Origin: JABJGO01 sp963921245
GTDB lineage: Bacteria; Pseudomonadota; Alphaproteobacteria; Rhodospirillales; Casp-alpha2
Assembly: GCA_963921245.4 (NCBI GenBank)
Contig: CAWUEY030000001.1
Span: 2,232,001-2,296,000 of the forward strand
Length of the DNA stretch: 64,000 nt
Direction: 5' to 3'
Below are positions 22,983 to 32,670 of this stretch, piece after piece (the first letter of the stretch is position 1; every line of letters starts with the position of its first letter). The notes beneath the pieces are model-generated. The model made no database searches and had not been told where the DNA came from. It worked only from the letters and a program-made list of their open reading frames with translations. The position numbers were made by a program, and so were the translations under genes.

Positions 22983-25732
22983 TTCAGCCTTTCCAGTATG
23001 GCCGGCAAATGAACCTGATCACCCTTGTAGTTCCCTGTCAGCACATACATCACCAGATTAACCCCAAAACGGAAGGCATATTCCCGCTGGCGCTCTCCCC
23101 CGGGTACCACGGCATACAATGGCTGACCGGTTTCATCCAAGGCCCATGCCCCGGCCCAATGGTGCCCCCCTGCGACAATGGGTGAAACACCGTCGTTCAC
23201 CCGTTCATTGGCGGGAACGACCCAGACTCTCCCGCCCGTCCAGCGTCCGGGAAAATCGCTTAATAGGTAATAGGATCGGGTCAGCACATGTTCCCCCGGT
23301 ACGGGTACAAGCCGTGGGATATCAAGAACGCGCGCCAGCCGCCGCAGTTGATCCAGCGCCGCTGTATTGCCGGATTGGTGCATGTCAAACAGGATGGTGC
23401 CGCCATTCACGAGATACGTGTTGATCCGTTCCGAAGCACTGAACGATGGTATCGCCGTTTGTTGGGTGATCGGCCAATACAGGAGGGGATAAAAAACCAG
23501 CTCGTCTTCTTCCACGTCAACAGCATGGGGATCAGCAAGCTCAACCGCGGTTCGTTGCGCCAATATCAACGTCAGGCCCCGCAGACCCTGCCGGCTGGTT
23601 TCATCGGTTTCGCTATCACCGCTAAGCACATAAGCGAGACGGGTGTTGTTGATGGCTTCAATCAGGCTTTTCTCGTCCGCAGCACCTTGTGCATGGACAG
23701 AAGGGCCGAGCGTCATCACACCGAGGCCGAGTACCACACCCGCGGTCCTGGCCGCACCTTTCGGCTTGAAAAGCCCGGTCAGGAAGCCCCCGCTCGCAAA
23801 GATCACATCAACCATAAACAGCACTAATGCCAGAACGAGAAACCACGATGTGAGATCTGTTTCACTTTCGGCTTCGTAAGCAGACCGTGTAACCGATACA
23901 GGCACAGACCCAATCGGTTCTATTGCAAATTCATCGTTGGGAAGGTTGAAGGCACGAATGAAACGAGCTGTTCCGTAAAATCCTGGCGGGCGCGCGGCCG
24001 TCGGCGATGACGAGGCAATATCGTCAACAGATACAGCTCGAATTCCGGGGGGTGGTGTAACCAGATTGCCCCAACCGTCCAGAACCTGTTGCGGGTAGAG
24101 GCTCGTTTCACCTTCCGTTACCTGAACGCCCTTGCTGAGTTCGACCACACGTTTGAGAACATCTACAAACGTGCCGGACAAGGGCAAACTCGACCATTCA
24201 GCATTAGCACCCACATGGAACAGAATTGTCCAACCGTTGCCATAGGGGGTGCCCGTAATCAGTGGCGTGCCATCCCTCAACCGCGCCCAGGTTTTCTGGT
24301 CAAGATCTATACCTGGTTCAGCAAGAATCTGTTGTCGAACACGAATATCAGGGGCGACTTCGACACCGAAAAAGGGACTGTTTTCATCAAATGCCGCGAG
24401 CGCCGCCGGATCACGCCATGATAGGGCACCGCCGAGCGCGCGCTGTCCCGATCGCAGACCGACCGGCAGCAATTCTGTAAGGCGTGGGGCCTCGGTTTCG
24501 CTCAGATCCGGTTTCAGATTGGCCAGTCGAGGACCGGCAAACGTGACCAGAACACCCCCATCCCGCACCCACGCATCCAGTGTGATGCGCGCATCCGGTG
24601 TCATGGGTCCCGGATCAGGCAAGATAACGACCGCGTTGTTGCCGCTTATCATTCTGCCCAACGCACCTTGCGATACATCCGTAATAGGCGACAAGGCACG
24701 ACGGAGGTAATAGGTGTCACTTAACAAGGGTTGATCACCGAGCCCCGCTGCCTCTGAAACAATGCCAACAGGTCTTCGCCGCCATTGTTCATCCATCAGA
24801 ACCGTCGTGCCGGCAGAAGATTTTTGTTCGACGCCCAGTCGTTCAATATGGTTTCGTACTTCCGCCGGCAGTGAAAACGTAGCCGTCGTCTCCCTGTCAT
24901 TTCGTTCAAAGAGGGCGCGGGCACTCCCGATGGCCCGCCCTTCGCTGTCATAGGCGATGACCGACCGGGACTCCTCAATGTCTGCATAGGCGCGTTTCAG
25001 CGGTACAGACAATTTGGTGGCTTCTGACAAGGGCGGGAACAGGGCCAAGGCGCGGGCGTTACCTGTCGGTTCATACATCGTGACTGACGCGCGGGACGAC
25101 AGTGAACGAAGAATATCTTCCAGGGATTCCCCACCTTCCTTGCCAACGATACCACTGGACAACCACGCCACGTCAACCGGATCGATGTTCCTTTGCGTCA
25201 GTTGATCAAAGGCCTGTAGCAGCACGCTTCGATCAGAAGACCAGGGTTTGGGTTGAATCGCCGCAACCTGTTTTCGAGCTTCCAGTGCGGACACCAGACC
25301 GAACTCACGATCTTTTTCCGAAGCGGCTGTGGTTACCAGTGCGACAGCCCTCTTTTCGCGATGCGCCTGAAGAAGCAAGGCATCGGCCTGGGATTGGACC
25401 GTCCTCCAGTTGGCAGCGGCGGCCCAGTCATCATCAATCAGCAACAGAATCGGGCCTACCTCAGATAAACCTGTCACCGGATTCCGTACAGGTTGAGCGG
25501 CAGCAGCAATCAACGTTGATATCATCAACAATCGCAGAATCAGCACCCATAGAGGTGTAGATGACGGGGTGTTTTCTGTTGTCTCGACGTGTCTAAGAAT
25601 GTTGATCGCGGGAAAGTCGATGATTTTTATTCGGGTGGGAACCAAACGGATGATCCACCAAACCACCGGCAGGGCCAGCAAACCACTCAAAGCCCAGGGA
25701 TTAAAAAAGGAGAGGTTACCAAGCTCAAGCAT
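22979..25732 (-). CDS. BatA-like/DUF4159 membrane protein
   Basis: A 917-residue protein. The N-terminus (LGNLSFFNPWALSGLLALPVVWWIIRLVPTRIKIIDFPAI) is the aerotolerance BatA N-terminal region with its membrane helix, followed by another helix (WVLILRLLMISTLIAAAAQP) and a VWA-like part (ILLLIDDDWAAAANWR). A helix near residue 650 (FLVLALVLFMVDVIFASGGFL) precedes a C-terminal DUF4159 domain (about 690-917) ending in the amidotransferase-like WAGAWALDETGQPLYAVVPGG. ATG 25732 is chosen: GAGG lies upstream, and the stop of DUF58 is 7 bp away. This combination is common in alphaproteobacteria; function is undetermined. Confidence 0.87.
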   Translation of the reverse strand: MLELGNLSFFNPWALSGLLALPVVWWIIRLVPTRIKIIDFPAINILRHVETTENTPSSTPLWVLILRLLMISTLIAAAAQPVRNPVTGLSEVGPILLLIDDDWAAAANWRTVQSQADALLLQAHREKRAVALVTTAASEKDREFGLVSALEARKQVAAIQPKPWSSDRSVLLQAFDQLTQRNIDPVDVAWLSSGIVGKEGGESLEDILRSLSSRASVTMYEPTGNARALALFPPLSEATKLSVPLKRAYADIEESRSVIAYDSEGRAIGSARALFERNDRETTATFSLPAEVRNHIERLGVEQKSSAGTTVLMDEQWRRRPVGIVSEAAGLGDQPLLSDTYYLRRALSPITDVSQGALGRMISGNNAVVILPDPGPMTPDARITLDAWVRDGGVLVTFAGPRLANLKPDLSETEAPRLTELLPVGLRSGQRALGGALSWRDPAALAAFDENSPFFGVEVAPDIRVRQQILAEPGIDLDQKTWARLRDGTPLITGTPYGNGWTILFHVGANAEWSSLPLSGTFVDVLKRVVELSKGVQVTEGETSLYPQQVLDGWGNLVTPPPGIRAVSVDDIASSSPTAARPPGFYGTARFIRAFNLPNDEFAIEPIGSVPVSVTRSAYEAESETDLTSWFLVLALVLFMVDVIFASGGFLTGLFKPKGAARTAGVVLGLGVMTLGPSVHAQGAADEKSLIEAINNTRLAYVLSGDSETDETSRQGLRGLTLILAQRTAVELADPHAVDVEEDELVFYPLLYWPITQQTAIPSFSASERINTYLVNGGTILFDMHQSGNTAALDQLRRLARVLDIPRLVPVPGEHVLTRSYYLLSDFPGRWTGGRVWVVPANERVNDGVSPIVAGGHHWAGAWALDETGQPLYAVVPGGERQREYAFRFGVNLVMYVLTGNYKGDQVHLPAILERLN

Positions 25733-25739
25733 CAAGGCC

Positions 25740-26636
25740 TCAGACAGCCGAAGCTTCGGCCAACTGCACATACAGGTGCAAGAGAACGGCGCTCAGGCTA
25801 CTATTTGTTCTTAACCTGATGATTGGCCAACCGCTCTGCTTTGCCAATGCGTCGAGTTTCAATCCGTGTTGACGCCAGAGGGACTGGTAGTGCTCGCGGG
25901 CATTTTCCACACGCTCAATCAGCACCTGTTGTGTATCCTCCAAACCACGAAACTCAACCCTGCCGTCGTAAGGAAGTAACTCTTCCGCCGGATCAATGAC
26001 CTGTACCAGTACACCTCGAATACCGTACTCCACGTACTGTTTGGTGAGACGTTCCCAACTCGCAAAGTCATCAAGGAAGTCGCTAAAGACAACCACTTGA
26101 GCGTTTCGCGGCAGGTCGTGAACCTGAGCGGTCCCCCGTTCAAGCGAAGAAGGTGATGAGAGCGCTTCCGCAATCTCCTTGAGCCCGGCGCGGGTGCCCG
26201 TTGGGGCCTGTTCCGCCCCCAGCAGCGCCACGTGTTCACCCCCGCGAATAAGCAAGGAAGCGAGAGCCAGGCCCACGACAGCAGAACAATCCTGTTTCGA
26301 ATACAACTCCGAAATAGATCGAAAATCCATGGAACAGGAACGGTCAAAGCAGAACCAGATACTCTGTGCCGCCTCCCATTCGTTCTGTCGAATGTAGACG
26401 CGCTGTGACTTTCCGGTTTGCCGCCAGTCAATATTGTGGACAGGATCGCCAAACTGATAGCGCCGAAATTGCCAGAAAGACTCACCCTGCCCGACCCGGC
26501 GGCGGCCATGGGTTCCCTGCGCAACCGTTGAAGCAATCTTTTCTGCCGCAATCATGAGCGGTGGTAGACCGGACGCCAGGCCTTCGGCCCCCAGAAAATA
26601 TTCATTTGCCGTATACGCGCTCGCGAGGTGTGCCAC
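25740..26636 (-). CDS. DUF58 domain protein
   Basis: A 298-residue soluble protein. The DUF58 signature is clear: GRRRVGQGESFWQFRRYQFGDPVHNIDWRQTGKSQRVYIRQNEWE at about 45-90, followed by a VWA-like half starting FCFDRSCSMDF with a metal-site-like DRSCS. DUF58 proteins are always near MoxR ATPases and are thought to act as adaptors. It is the second gene of the operon, 12 bp after moxR. Confidence 0.92.
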   Translation of the reverse strand: MAHLASAYTANEYFLGAEGLASGLPPLMIAAEKIASTVAQGTHGRRRVGQGESFWQFRRYQFGDPVHNIDWRQTGKSQRVYIRQNEWEAAQSIWFCFDRSCSMDFRSISELYSKQDCSAVVGLALASLLIRGGEHVALLGAEQAPTGTRAGLKEIAEALSSPSSLERGTAQVHDLPRNAQVVVFSDFLDDFASWERLTKQYVEYGIRGVLVQVIDPAEELLPYDGRVEFRGLEDTQQVLIERVENAREHYQSLWRQHGLKLDALAKQSGWPIIRLRTNSSLSAVLLHLYVQLAEASAV

Positions 26637-26648
26637 TATAACAGCCTC

Positions 26649-27680
26649 TTACTGTGCTTCGTTCACCAACCGGTTGATGACTTCCGACAGGGTTATTCCC
26701 TCCGCCCGTGCTGCGAACGTCAGAGCCATCCGATGCCGCAGAACCGGATGGGCGAGGGCTCTAACATCATCGAGATTGGGTGCAAGTCGCCCGTGATAAA
26801 TGGCCCGGGCACGCACACCCAGCATCAATGCCTGCGACGCCCGTGGTCCGGGACCCCAGGAAACATGTCTTGCCACCATGTCATCAGACGTTGATTCCGG
26901 GCGGGCTGAGCGCACGAGATTGAGAATAGCCTCGACAACGGAATCGCCAACCGGCACATGTCGAACTAGAGCTTGCGCTTCAATCAGGGCCTCGGCTGTC
27001 ATGACCTTTTCGGCAACACCTGTCGATGCGCCGGTGGTATCGATCAAAATCCGACGTTCGGCATCTCTGTCCGGATATCCGACGTCCACCTGCATGAGGA
27101 AACGGTCCAGTTGGGCCTCGGGTAAGGGATAGGTACCTTCTTGCTCCAGAGGATTTTGCGTCGCCAGCACATGGAAAGGTCTGGGCAAATCCCGATAGGT
27201 CCCACTTACAGATATCCGGTTCTCCTGCATGGCCTGCAAAAGCGCGGATTGTGTACGGGGACTCGCCCTGTTGATCTCGTCGGCCATCAGAAGTTGTGAG
27301 AACACCGGCCCCTGAATAAAACGGAACGACCGTTTTCCCTTATCTGACTCCTCCAGTACTTCCGATCCCAGAATATCAGCAGGCATCAGGTCCGGTGTGC
27401 ATTGAATTCGTTTTTCGTCAAGGCCGAATACAACCCCCAGCGTAGAAACAAGTTTGGTTTTACCAAGGCCCGGGACACCGATCAAAAGAACGTGACCACC
27501 GGCCAGAAGAGTAAGAATTGTCTCTTCTACGACGCGATCAGCACCGAAAATGACATTGCCAACAGATTTTCTGGCTTTTGCCAGTACGGCACCCAGTTTC
27601 TCGATATCCTTGACCACGGTGTCCGGATTGGGGCCGATTTCGGGGGATTTCTCCGCATTGCCGTCAGGCGGTGGTACCAA
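26649..27680 (-). CDS. MoxR-family AAA+ ATPase
   Basis: A 343-residue AAA+ ATPase thought to act as a chaperone for assembling metal- or cofactor-containing or membrane complexes. Walker A GVPGLGKTK, Walker B LLMADEINRASPR, sensor 1 ATQNPLEQEGTYPLPEAQLDRF and the C-terminal helical lid are all visible. It opens the operon MoxR-DUF58-BatA/DUF4159-membrane protein and is divergent from the DUF1285 gene across about 77 bp. Its client protein is not identifiable here. Confidence 0.95.
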   Translation of the reverse strand: MVPPPDGNAEKSPEIGPNPDTVVKDIEKLGAVLAKARKSVGNVIFGADRVVEETILTLLAGGHVLLIGVPGLGKTKLVSTLGVVFGLDEKRIQCTPDLMPADILGSEVLEESDKGKRSFRFIQGPVFSQLLMADEINRASPRTQSALLQAMQENRISVSGTYRDLPRPFHVLATQNPLEQEGTYPLPEAQLDRFLMQVDVGYPDRDAERRILIDTTGASTGVAEKVMTAEALIEAQALVRHVPVGDSVVEAILNLVRSARPESTSDDMVARHVSWGPGPRASQALMLGVRARAIYHGRLAPNLDDVRALAHPVLRHRMALTFAARAEGITLSEVINRLVNEAQ

Positions 27681-27757
27681 GGGATTGCCTCCTGATATAG
27701 TGTGATAAACTGACTTTTATCCGGATACAATTCTTGCATGCCGTGAACAACAGGACA

Positions 27758-28366
27758 ATGACCCCTTCAGAAAACAACACCGAGAGCCTGAGTTTGCCAC
27801 TGAAACTGAAATCAGGGGACATTCATACCCTGTCGGCCTCGGATCTTCCGGCTGACATTGTGGACATGATGAAAAAGCCAGGTCGAGCCATGTGCGGCGA
27901 TATCGACATGCGGATCGATGCCACGGCGATGTGGCATTACCGGGGCAGCCCCATCAACCGCCCTGGCATGGTAAAGCTGTTTTCAACAGTGCTCTACCGG
28001 GATGACGCCGGATGGTTCTGGCTGATCACACCGGTTGAAATGATGCGCATCACCGTTGAAGACGCCCCCTTCACTGCTCTCGAAATGACGGCTTCGGGGA
28101 CAGGTGAGAATCAATCCATCTATTTCCGCACCAATGTTGAAACGGAGGTACCGCTCAATCAGAACCATCCTCTGCGTATCGCCGTGAACATTGAAACGGA
28201 CGAACCGCGCCCCTATGTCACTGTCAGGGATCGATTGGAGGCATTGCTTGTGCGTTCCGTATTCTATCAATTGATTGAAGTCGGCACAGAATTGGAAGTG
28301 GACGGTGAAACTGTTATGGGCGTGTGGTCCAATGGCATGTTTTTTCCCCTGGGATCAATGGAGTGA
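27758..28366 (+). CDS. DUF1285 protein
   Basis: A 202-residue protein of family DUF1285, widespread in proteobacteria, of unknown function. The characteristic stretch is DIDMRIDATAMWHYRGSPINRPGMVKLFSTVLYRDDAGWFWLITPVEMMRI, followed by VRSVFYQLIEV near the C-terminus. The start is uncertain: TTG 27734, GTG 27743 and ATG 27758 share the frame, and none has a well-spaced ribosome site. It is first in a plus-strand operon with a CoA pyrophosphatase, DUF6111 and the CCA enzyme. Confidence 0.88.
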   Translation: MTPSENNTESLSLPLKLKSGDIHTLSASDLPADIVDMMKKPGRAMCGDIDMRIDATAMWHYRGSPINRPGMVKLFSTVLYRDDAGWFWLITPVEMMRITVEDAPFTALEMTASGTGENQSIYFRTNVETEVPLNQNHPLRIAVNIETDEPRPYVTVRDRLEALLVRSVFYQLIEVGTELEVDGETVMGVWSNGMFFPLGSME

Positions 28367-28399
28367 TCTGCCCTTGTTTAGCGTAGCCAGGACTGCAGA

Positions 28400-29050
28400 A
28401 TGGTGAGTATTGAAGACATAGAGGCGCGGCTGCGTGATCATGATTCCTTACGTGCTACGCAGGGTGATCACGTTTTGAACCCCCACAATTTGCCCGATGA
28501 TACGTCGCAAGCGTTTAAACCGGCAGCGGTGCTCCTGCCCATTGTGTCGTACCCAGACGGTCCGACGGTTCTGTTCACCAAACGCACAGACAAATTGGAT
28601 CATCATCCGGGCCAGGTCAGCTTTCCGGGCGGTCATGCGAATATTGGTGATAAAAGCCCCATCGAAACCGCGCTCCGCGAAACCGAAGAGGAAGTCGGTA
28701 TTCATCATCGACATATTCGGACAATTGGCCGCATTGATACCTATCTGACCAGTTCCCGGTTTTCCATCATCCCCATCGTCGGCCTGCTCGCGCCCCCCTT
28801 CGATATCGATCCGGATCCGGTCGAGGTTGCCGAGGTTTTCGAAGTCCCCCTGACGTTCCTGCTGGATGGTGAAAATCACTGGAAAACGCTTTACCACAAA
28901 CACGACAAAAGCTGGGAAACCTATGAAATGCCCTATAACGGATATCGGATCTGGGGCGTAACCGCGGGCATGTTCCGGAATTTTTACGAGATCGTGGTCG
29001 GTAACCGTGCTATTCCGGCCCGTATGGTGAATGCGCCCCCGCTACTTTAA
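28400..29050 (+). CDS. NUDIX CoA pyrophosphatase (NudL-like)
   Basis: A 216-residue NUDIX hydrolase expected to cleave coenzyme A to 4'-phosphopantetheine and 3',5'-ADP. The NUDIX box starts at Gly78 (GGHANIGDKSPIETALRETEEEVGI without gaps split here as GGHANIGDK and SPIETALRETEEEVG) with metal ligands Glu94, Glu97 and Glu98. Just before it is the CoA-specific element LDHHPGQVSFPGG. This distinguishes it from ADP-ribose hydrolases. It lies 33 bp after the DUF1285 gene and 24 bp before DUF6111. Confidence 0.9.
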   Translation: MVSIEDIEARLRDHDSLRATQGDHVLNPHNLPDDTSQAFKPAAVLLPIVSYPDGPTVLFTKRTDKLDHHPGQVSFPGGHANIGDKSPIETALRETEEEVGIHHRHIRTIGRIDTYLTSSRFSIIPIVGLLAPPFDIDPDPVEVAEVFEVPLTFLLDGENHWKTLYHKHDKSWETYEMPYNGYRIWGVTAGMFRNFYEIVVGNRAIPARMVNAPPLL

Positions 29051-29074
29051 TCCAATGAATTTGAGGATCCAAAA

Positions 29075-29365
29075 ATGGTGCGATTTCTTCTGCATTACCT
29101 GTTGCCGTTGTTGGCACCGACAGTGGTTTACATCCTCTGGCTCTGGTATGCGCGGCGACGGGCGCGAAAATCCGGCGATACAGAACCTGCGTTTACGAAG
29201 GGTGGATTGTTCTGGTCAATTATAGCAGGTTCCATCCTGCTGGTTGGCAGTCTGATAGTGTTCGCCGTCAGCGGCGGTGTCGCGCCTGATTCAGGTGTCT
29301 ATCAGGCACCACGCCTGGAAGATGGCAAAATCGTTGGTCCGGAATACCTGCCGCCGGAAGAATAG
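29075..29365 (+). CDS. Small membrane protein DUF6111
   Basis: A 96-residue protein with two hydrophobic helices, FLLHYLLPLLAPTVVYILWLWY at the N-terminus and LFWSIIAGSILLVGSLIVFAV, separated by a basic cytoplasmic linker (ARRRARKSG). The C-terminal motif SGVYQAPRLEDGKIVGPEYL is typical of the small alphaproteobacterial family DUF6111. Function unknown. It is consistently found between the CoA pyrophosphatase and the CCA-adding enzyme. Confidence 0.85.
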   Translation: MVRFLLHYLLPLLAPTVVYILWLWYARRRARKSGDTEPAFTKGGLFWSIIAGSILLVGSLIVFAVSGGVAPDSGVYQAPRLEDGKIVGPEYLPPEE

Positions 29366-29397
29366 GCATGGGCGCGGCCACCGGTTGTTGAGGAAGG

Positions 29398-30723
29398 ATG
29401 ATGGATCGCAACGAGCTTTTTGAGTTGGAATCCCGGGGGTTGAGCGCCACCGGACAGTTGTCGCCCCAACCGTGGTTATCCTCTCCCGCCACCAACATGA
29501 TCTTCGACGCCCTTGAAGCCGGGGGCGCACAAACTCGCTTTGTTGGCGGTTGTGTTCGTGACGCCCTCGCCAACCGTAAAATAAAAGATATTGATATCGC
29601 AACCACCTGCGATCCTGATCGAAGCATGGAATTGCTGATAGCGGCGGGAATAAAAACCATTCCCACCGGCATTGAGCACGGAACTGTAATGGCGGTCATT
29701 GGCGGCGATTGCTATCATATCACCACTTTGCGCAAGGACGTAAAAACAGACGGGCGCCACGCCGTAGTGGCGTACACTGATAGCTGGTTTGCCGATGCCA
29801 GGCGACGGGATTTCACCATCAACGCCATGAGCGCGACCCGCGCGGGCGACGTCTATGATCCTTACAATGGTATCTCGGACCTGTCCCACGGGCGGATCAC
29901 GTTTATCGGAAACCCGTCACACCGAATTGCCGAAGACTACTTGCGAATCCTGCGGTTTTTTCGATTCCAGACCACCCACGGTAACCCCCCAGCCGACCGC
30001 GCCGCACTGATGGCATGCCGGTTGGCGGCGGAAAAACTTCAAACCCTGTCAGCAGACCGCATCCGGGACGAGATGATGAAAATCCTAAGCGCTGACGGCT
30101 TGCCGGAAACGGTGATCCTCATGCGTGGCGAGAAGGTTCTCGATCAGGTTCTACCGGAAGCGGAAAACGTGGGGCGTGTGCGGGCCTTGATCTGGTTGAC
30201 GACCCGCGCCATTCAGATGGACGGAGTCAGTATAGATCCGGTCCGTAACCTCATGGCCTTGCTGGCTAAAGATGTTTCGGAAGAGGTTATCGACGGAATA
30301 GCCACGCGCTGGAAACTCTCCAACGCAGACCGGCGGCGTCTTCACGACATGCGCCAACCTCTCGGAACCGACCCGGAAGAACCACAGAATGAAATGGATC
30401 AATATCTCTATTCCCGCCATCCGGCCCATGTCCTTGATCAGGCCCTGCTGGCCTGGGCCGGTGAAGCCAGCTCCGAGCCACGTCTACCGCGTACGCGTAC
30501 GGAAGCCTGGATCAATTTGGTTGAACGCATCATCACCTGGAAACGTCCTGTTTTTCCACTGAGCGGCAAGGATATCGTCGGTATGGGTGTTCCACCGGGC
30601 CCGGAAGTCGGGCGTGTTCTGAATGAAACAGAAGCATGGTGGGTTGACGAGGGTTTCACACCGAATGCTTCAGCCTGTCTCGAACATGCAACATCCCGAT
30701 TTGGAGAACGAGACAATCCCTAA
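29398..30723 (+). CDS. CCA tRNA nucleotidyltransferase
   Basis: A 441-residue class II nucleotidyltransferase that adds or repairs the 3' CCA of tRNA. The catalytic motif FVGGCVRDALANRKIKDIDIATTC (about 43-66) carries the GG and DxD residues; DARRRDFTINAMS is the second conserved motif and HRIAEDYLRILRFFRF begins the neck. The length suits a full CCA-adding or A-adding enzyme; the window's tRNA-Arg already encodes CCA, so a repair role is plausible. Two adjacent ATGs (29398, 29401) share the site GAGGAAGG. It ends three bases before hemF, which is convergent. Confidence 0.92.
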   Translation: MMDRNELFELESRGLSATGQLSPQPWLSSPATNMIFDALEAGGAQTRFVGGCVRDALANRKIKDIDIATTCDPDRSMELLIAAGIKTIPTGIEHGTVMAVIGGDCYHITTLRKDVKTDGRHAVVAYTDSWFADARRRDFTINAMSATRAGDVYDPYNGISDLSHGRITFIGNPSHRIAEDYLRILRFFRFQTTHGNPPADRAALMACRLAAEKLQTLSADRIRDEMMKILSADGLPETVILMRGEKVLDQVLPEAENVGRVRALIWLTTRAIQMDGVSIDPVRNLMALLAKDVSEEVIDGIATRWKLSNADRRRLHDMRQPLGTDPEEPQNEMDQYLYSRHPAHVLDQALLAWAGEASSEPRLPRTRTEAWINLVERIITWKRPVFPLSGKDIVGMGVPPGPEVGRVLNETEAWWVDEGFTPNASACLEHATSRFGERDNP

Positions 30724-30726
30724 ACG

Positions 30727-31647
30727 TCACGGCCAGGCTACGTCGGGGGGCATGGACATCAAAATGGCATCTGTATTGCCACCCGTCTTCAGACCAAACA
30801 AGGTTCCTCGGTCGTAGAGTAGATTGAATTCCACATACCGCCCGCGCTTGATCTTTTGCGCGTTGCGATCGTCCTTTGTCCATGGTTTATCAAAATTCTG
30901 CCGAACGATTTGAGGATAGACGTTGACAAAGGCCCGGCCAACATCCTGGGTAAACGCAAAATCCGCCGCCCAGTCGCCGGAATTCAGATTGTCATAGAAA
31001 ATACCGCCAACACCGCGCGGCTCTTGCCGATGGGGCAAATAAAAATACTCATCACACCAGGCTTTGTACTTCGGGTAGTAATCCGGATTATGCGCGTCGC
31101 AGGCAGCCTGATAGGCTGCATGGAATTGTCTGGTTTCCTCTGGATTTTCAAATATGGGTGTAAGATCACCACCCCCACCGAACCAGCCCCGCGTGGTGAC
31201 GATCATACGGGTGTTCATGTGCGCTGTCGGGGCATGAGGGCTGCGGGGATGAACCACCACAGATATACCGGATGCCCAAAACCGGGGATCGTCCTTCGCG
31301 CCCGGAATGCGGTCTCGCATTTCATCTGAAAACACGCCGGATACGGTGGAGATATTCACACCCGCTTTTTCAAATACCCGACCGCGGCGCAATACACTCA
31401 TCTCGCCGCCGCCGCCATCGACACCGCCGCGAGCGTCATCGGCACCTGACCGGGCCTGATCAGCGGTCTCTCCCCGGCTCCATGACGTGCGTAAAAATCG
31501 TCCAGGGTCGATAGTGTTCGTTTCATTGGGGCCAGAGCAATCGTTCTCACAGGCTTCGAGGGCCGTACACAAATTGTCACGCAAGTCCCTGAACCAAGAT
31601 TCGGCGCGGATTTTCTGTTCTTTGGTGTACGGTCCCGGTTCGCTCAC
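30727..31647 (-). CDS. hemF: Oxygen-dependent coproporphyrinogen III oxidase HemF
   Basis: HemF makes protoporphyrinogen IX from coproporphyrinogen III with oxygen, in heme synthesis. The 306-residue protein contains the family motifs FWASGISVVVHPRSPHAPTAHMNTRM, WFGGGGDLTP, YFYLPHRQEPRGVGGIFYDNL, and RGRYVEFNLLYDRGTLFGLKTGGN. The aerobic enzyme fits an oxygen-respiring organism with the cytochrome bc1 genes nearby. It lies one base downstream of trmL in the same minus-strand unit. Confidence 0.96.
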   Translation of the reverse strand: MSEPGPYTKEQKIRAESWFRDLRDNLCTALEACENDCSGPNETNTIDPGRFLRTSWSRGETADQARSGADDARGGVDGGGGEMSVLRRGRVFEKAGVNISTVSGVFSDEMRDRIPGAKDDPRFWASGISVVVHPRSPHAPTAHMNTRMIVTTRGWFGGGGDLTPIFENPEETRQFHAAYQAACDAHNPDYYPKYKAWCDEYFYLPHRQEPRGVGGIFYDNLNSGDWAADFAFTQDVGRAFVNVYPQIVRQNFDKPWTKDDRNAQKIKRGRYVEFNLLYDRGTLFGLKTGGNTDAILMSMPPDVAWP

Positions 31648-31648
31648 T

Positions 31649-32122
31649 CTATTCTTCCCCCATAGGTTCGGCTGGATAGGCGTCTAGTTGTCGCAGAGCC
31701 TCGCCCAATACCACAGCCGCACTCATAGCAACATTGATCGAGCGCAACGTCGGGCGCATGGGAATGCGAATTTTTTCATCCACTGCTGCGTGAACAGTTT
31801 CGGGCACGCCCGCACTTTCCCGGCCCACGAGCAAAGTATCGCCCGCATGGAAACGAAAATCCGTGTGACGCGCAGCCGCCCTGGTCGTCACCAGAACCAA
31901 ACGGGCGGTGTTGGCAGCGAAAAAATCCACCCACGAATCGTGCCGTATCAGGGCAACCTGATCCAGATAATCCATGCCCGCCCGACGCATTCGTTTTTCG
32001 TTCCAGACAAATCCACAGGGCTCTATCACGTCAACGCCCACACCCAGACAGGCACAAAGCCGAAGCATTGTACCGGTATTCTGGGGGATATCCGGTTCGT
32101 AGAGGGCCAGTCGTACGCTCAT
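31649..32122 (-). CDS. trmL: tRNA (cytidine(34)-2'-O)-methyltransferase TrmL
   Basis: A 157-residue SPOUT methyltransferase that modifies the wobble base of certain leucine tRNAs. It has the typical start LALYEPDIPQNTGTMLRLCACLG, the central part RLVLVTTRAA, and the deep-knot SAM motif TLLVGRESAGVPETVH followed by RIPMRPTLRSINVAMSAAVVLGEALRQ. It is upstream of hemF with a one-base gap, an arrangement I associate with alphaproteobacteria. Confidence 0.93.
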   Translation of the reverse strand: MSVRLALYEPDIPQNTGTMLRLCACLGVGVDVIEPCGFVWNEKRMRRAGMDYLDQVALIRHDSWVDFFAANTARLVLVTTRAAARHTDFRFHAGDTLLVGRESAGVPETVHAAVDEKIRIPMRPTLRSINVAMSAAVVLGEALRQLDAYPAEPMGEE

Positions 32123-32140
32123 GACCGGACTATGTGCGCC

Positions 32141-32524
32141 TCATTCAGGCTGATGGCAAGCGGCACACAGTTTGTTGCCGTCCGGATCACGCACATACGC
32201 CCCATAATAGTGTTCGTGGTAGTGGGGTCTGAGGCCGGGCGCGCCTTCATCACTACCACCGTTGGCCAGAGCAGCGGCGTGAAAGGCATCGCCCGCGGAC
32301 CGATTCGGCGCCAGCAGACCCACCGTAATACCATTGCCAACGGTTGCGGGCTTCCCGTCCAGCGGCACCATGACCCAGATGGCCATATCGTCAGGCTTGC
32401 CGTATGCCACGGCCTCACCCTCGTAAACATGGAGTGGTTCGTGCCCGAGGGTTTTTAATACCGCATCATAAAACGCTTGTGCGCGGGACATATCGTTGCT
32501 GCCAATGGTCAAGTGACTGAACAT
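32141..32524 (-). CDS. VOC family protein
   Basis: A 127-residue vicinal-oxygen-chelate protein. It starts MFSHLTIGSNDMSRAQAFYDAVLKTLGHEPL and has GNGITVGLLAPNRSAGDAFHAAALANGGSDEGAPGLRPHYHEHYYGAYVRDPDGNKL, the common pattern of small glyoxalase-like proteins of unknown substrate. ATG 32524 is chosen over the longer frame because family similarity begins there. It is divergent from petA. Confidence 0.85.
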   Translation of the reverse strand: MFSHLTIGSNDMSRAQAFYDAVLKTLGHEPLHVYEGEAVAYGKPDDMAIWVMVPLDGKPATVGNGITVGLLAPNRSAGDAFHAAALANGGSDEGAPGLRPHYHEHYYGAYVRDPDGNKLCAACHQPE

Positions 32525-32670
32525 TTTTCTTCGCCCTTTCCTTAATGTGGGCCTTGATGTAGGAATTCCAGTATATCGTGCCCGGACCGGATGGTAAAAA
32601 AATCGTCTTTTCGGGCTGTAAAGCATTGGATTAACGCTCAGAAATGGTAAGCTGGGCTTGTTCAATCCGT

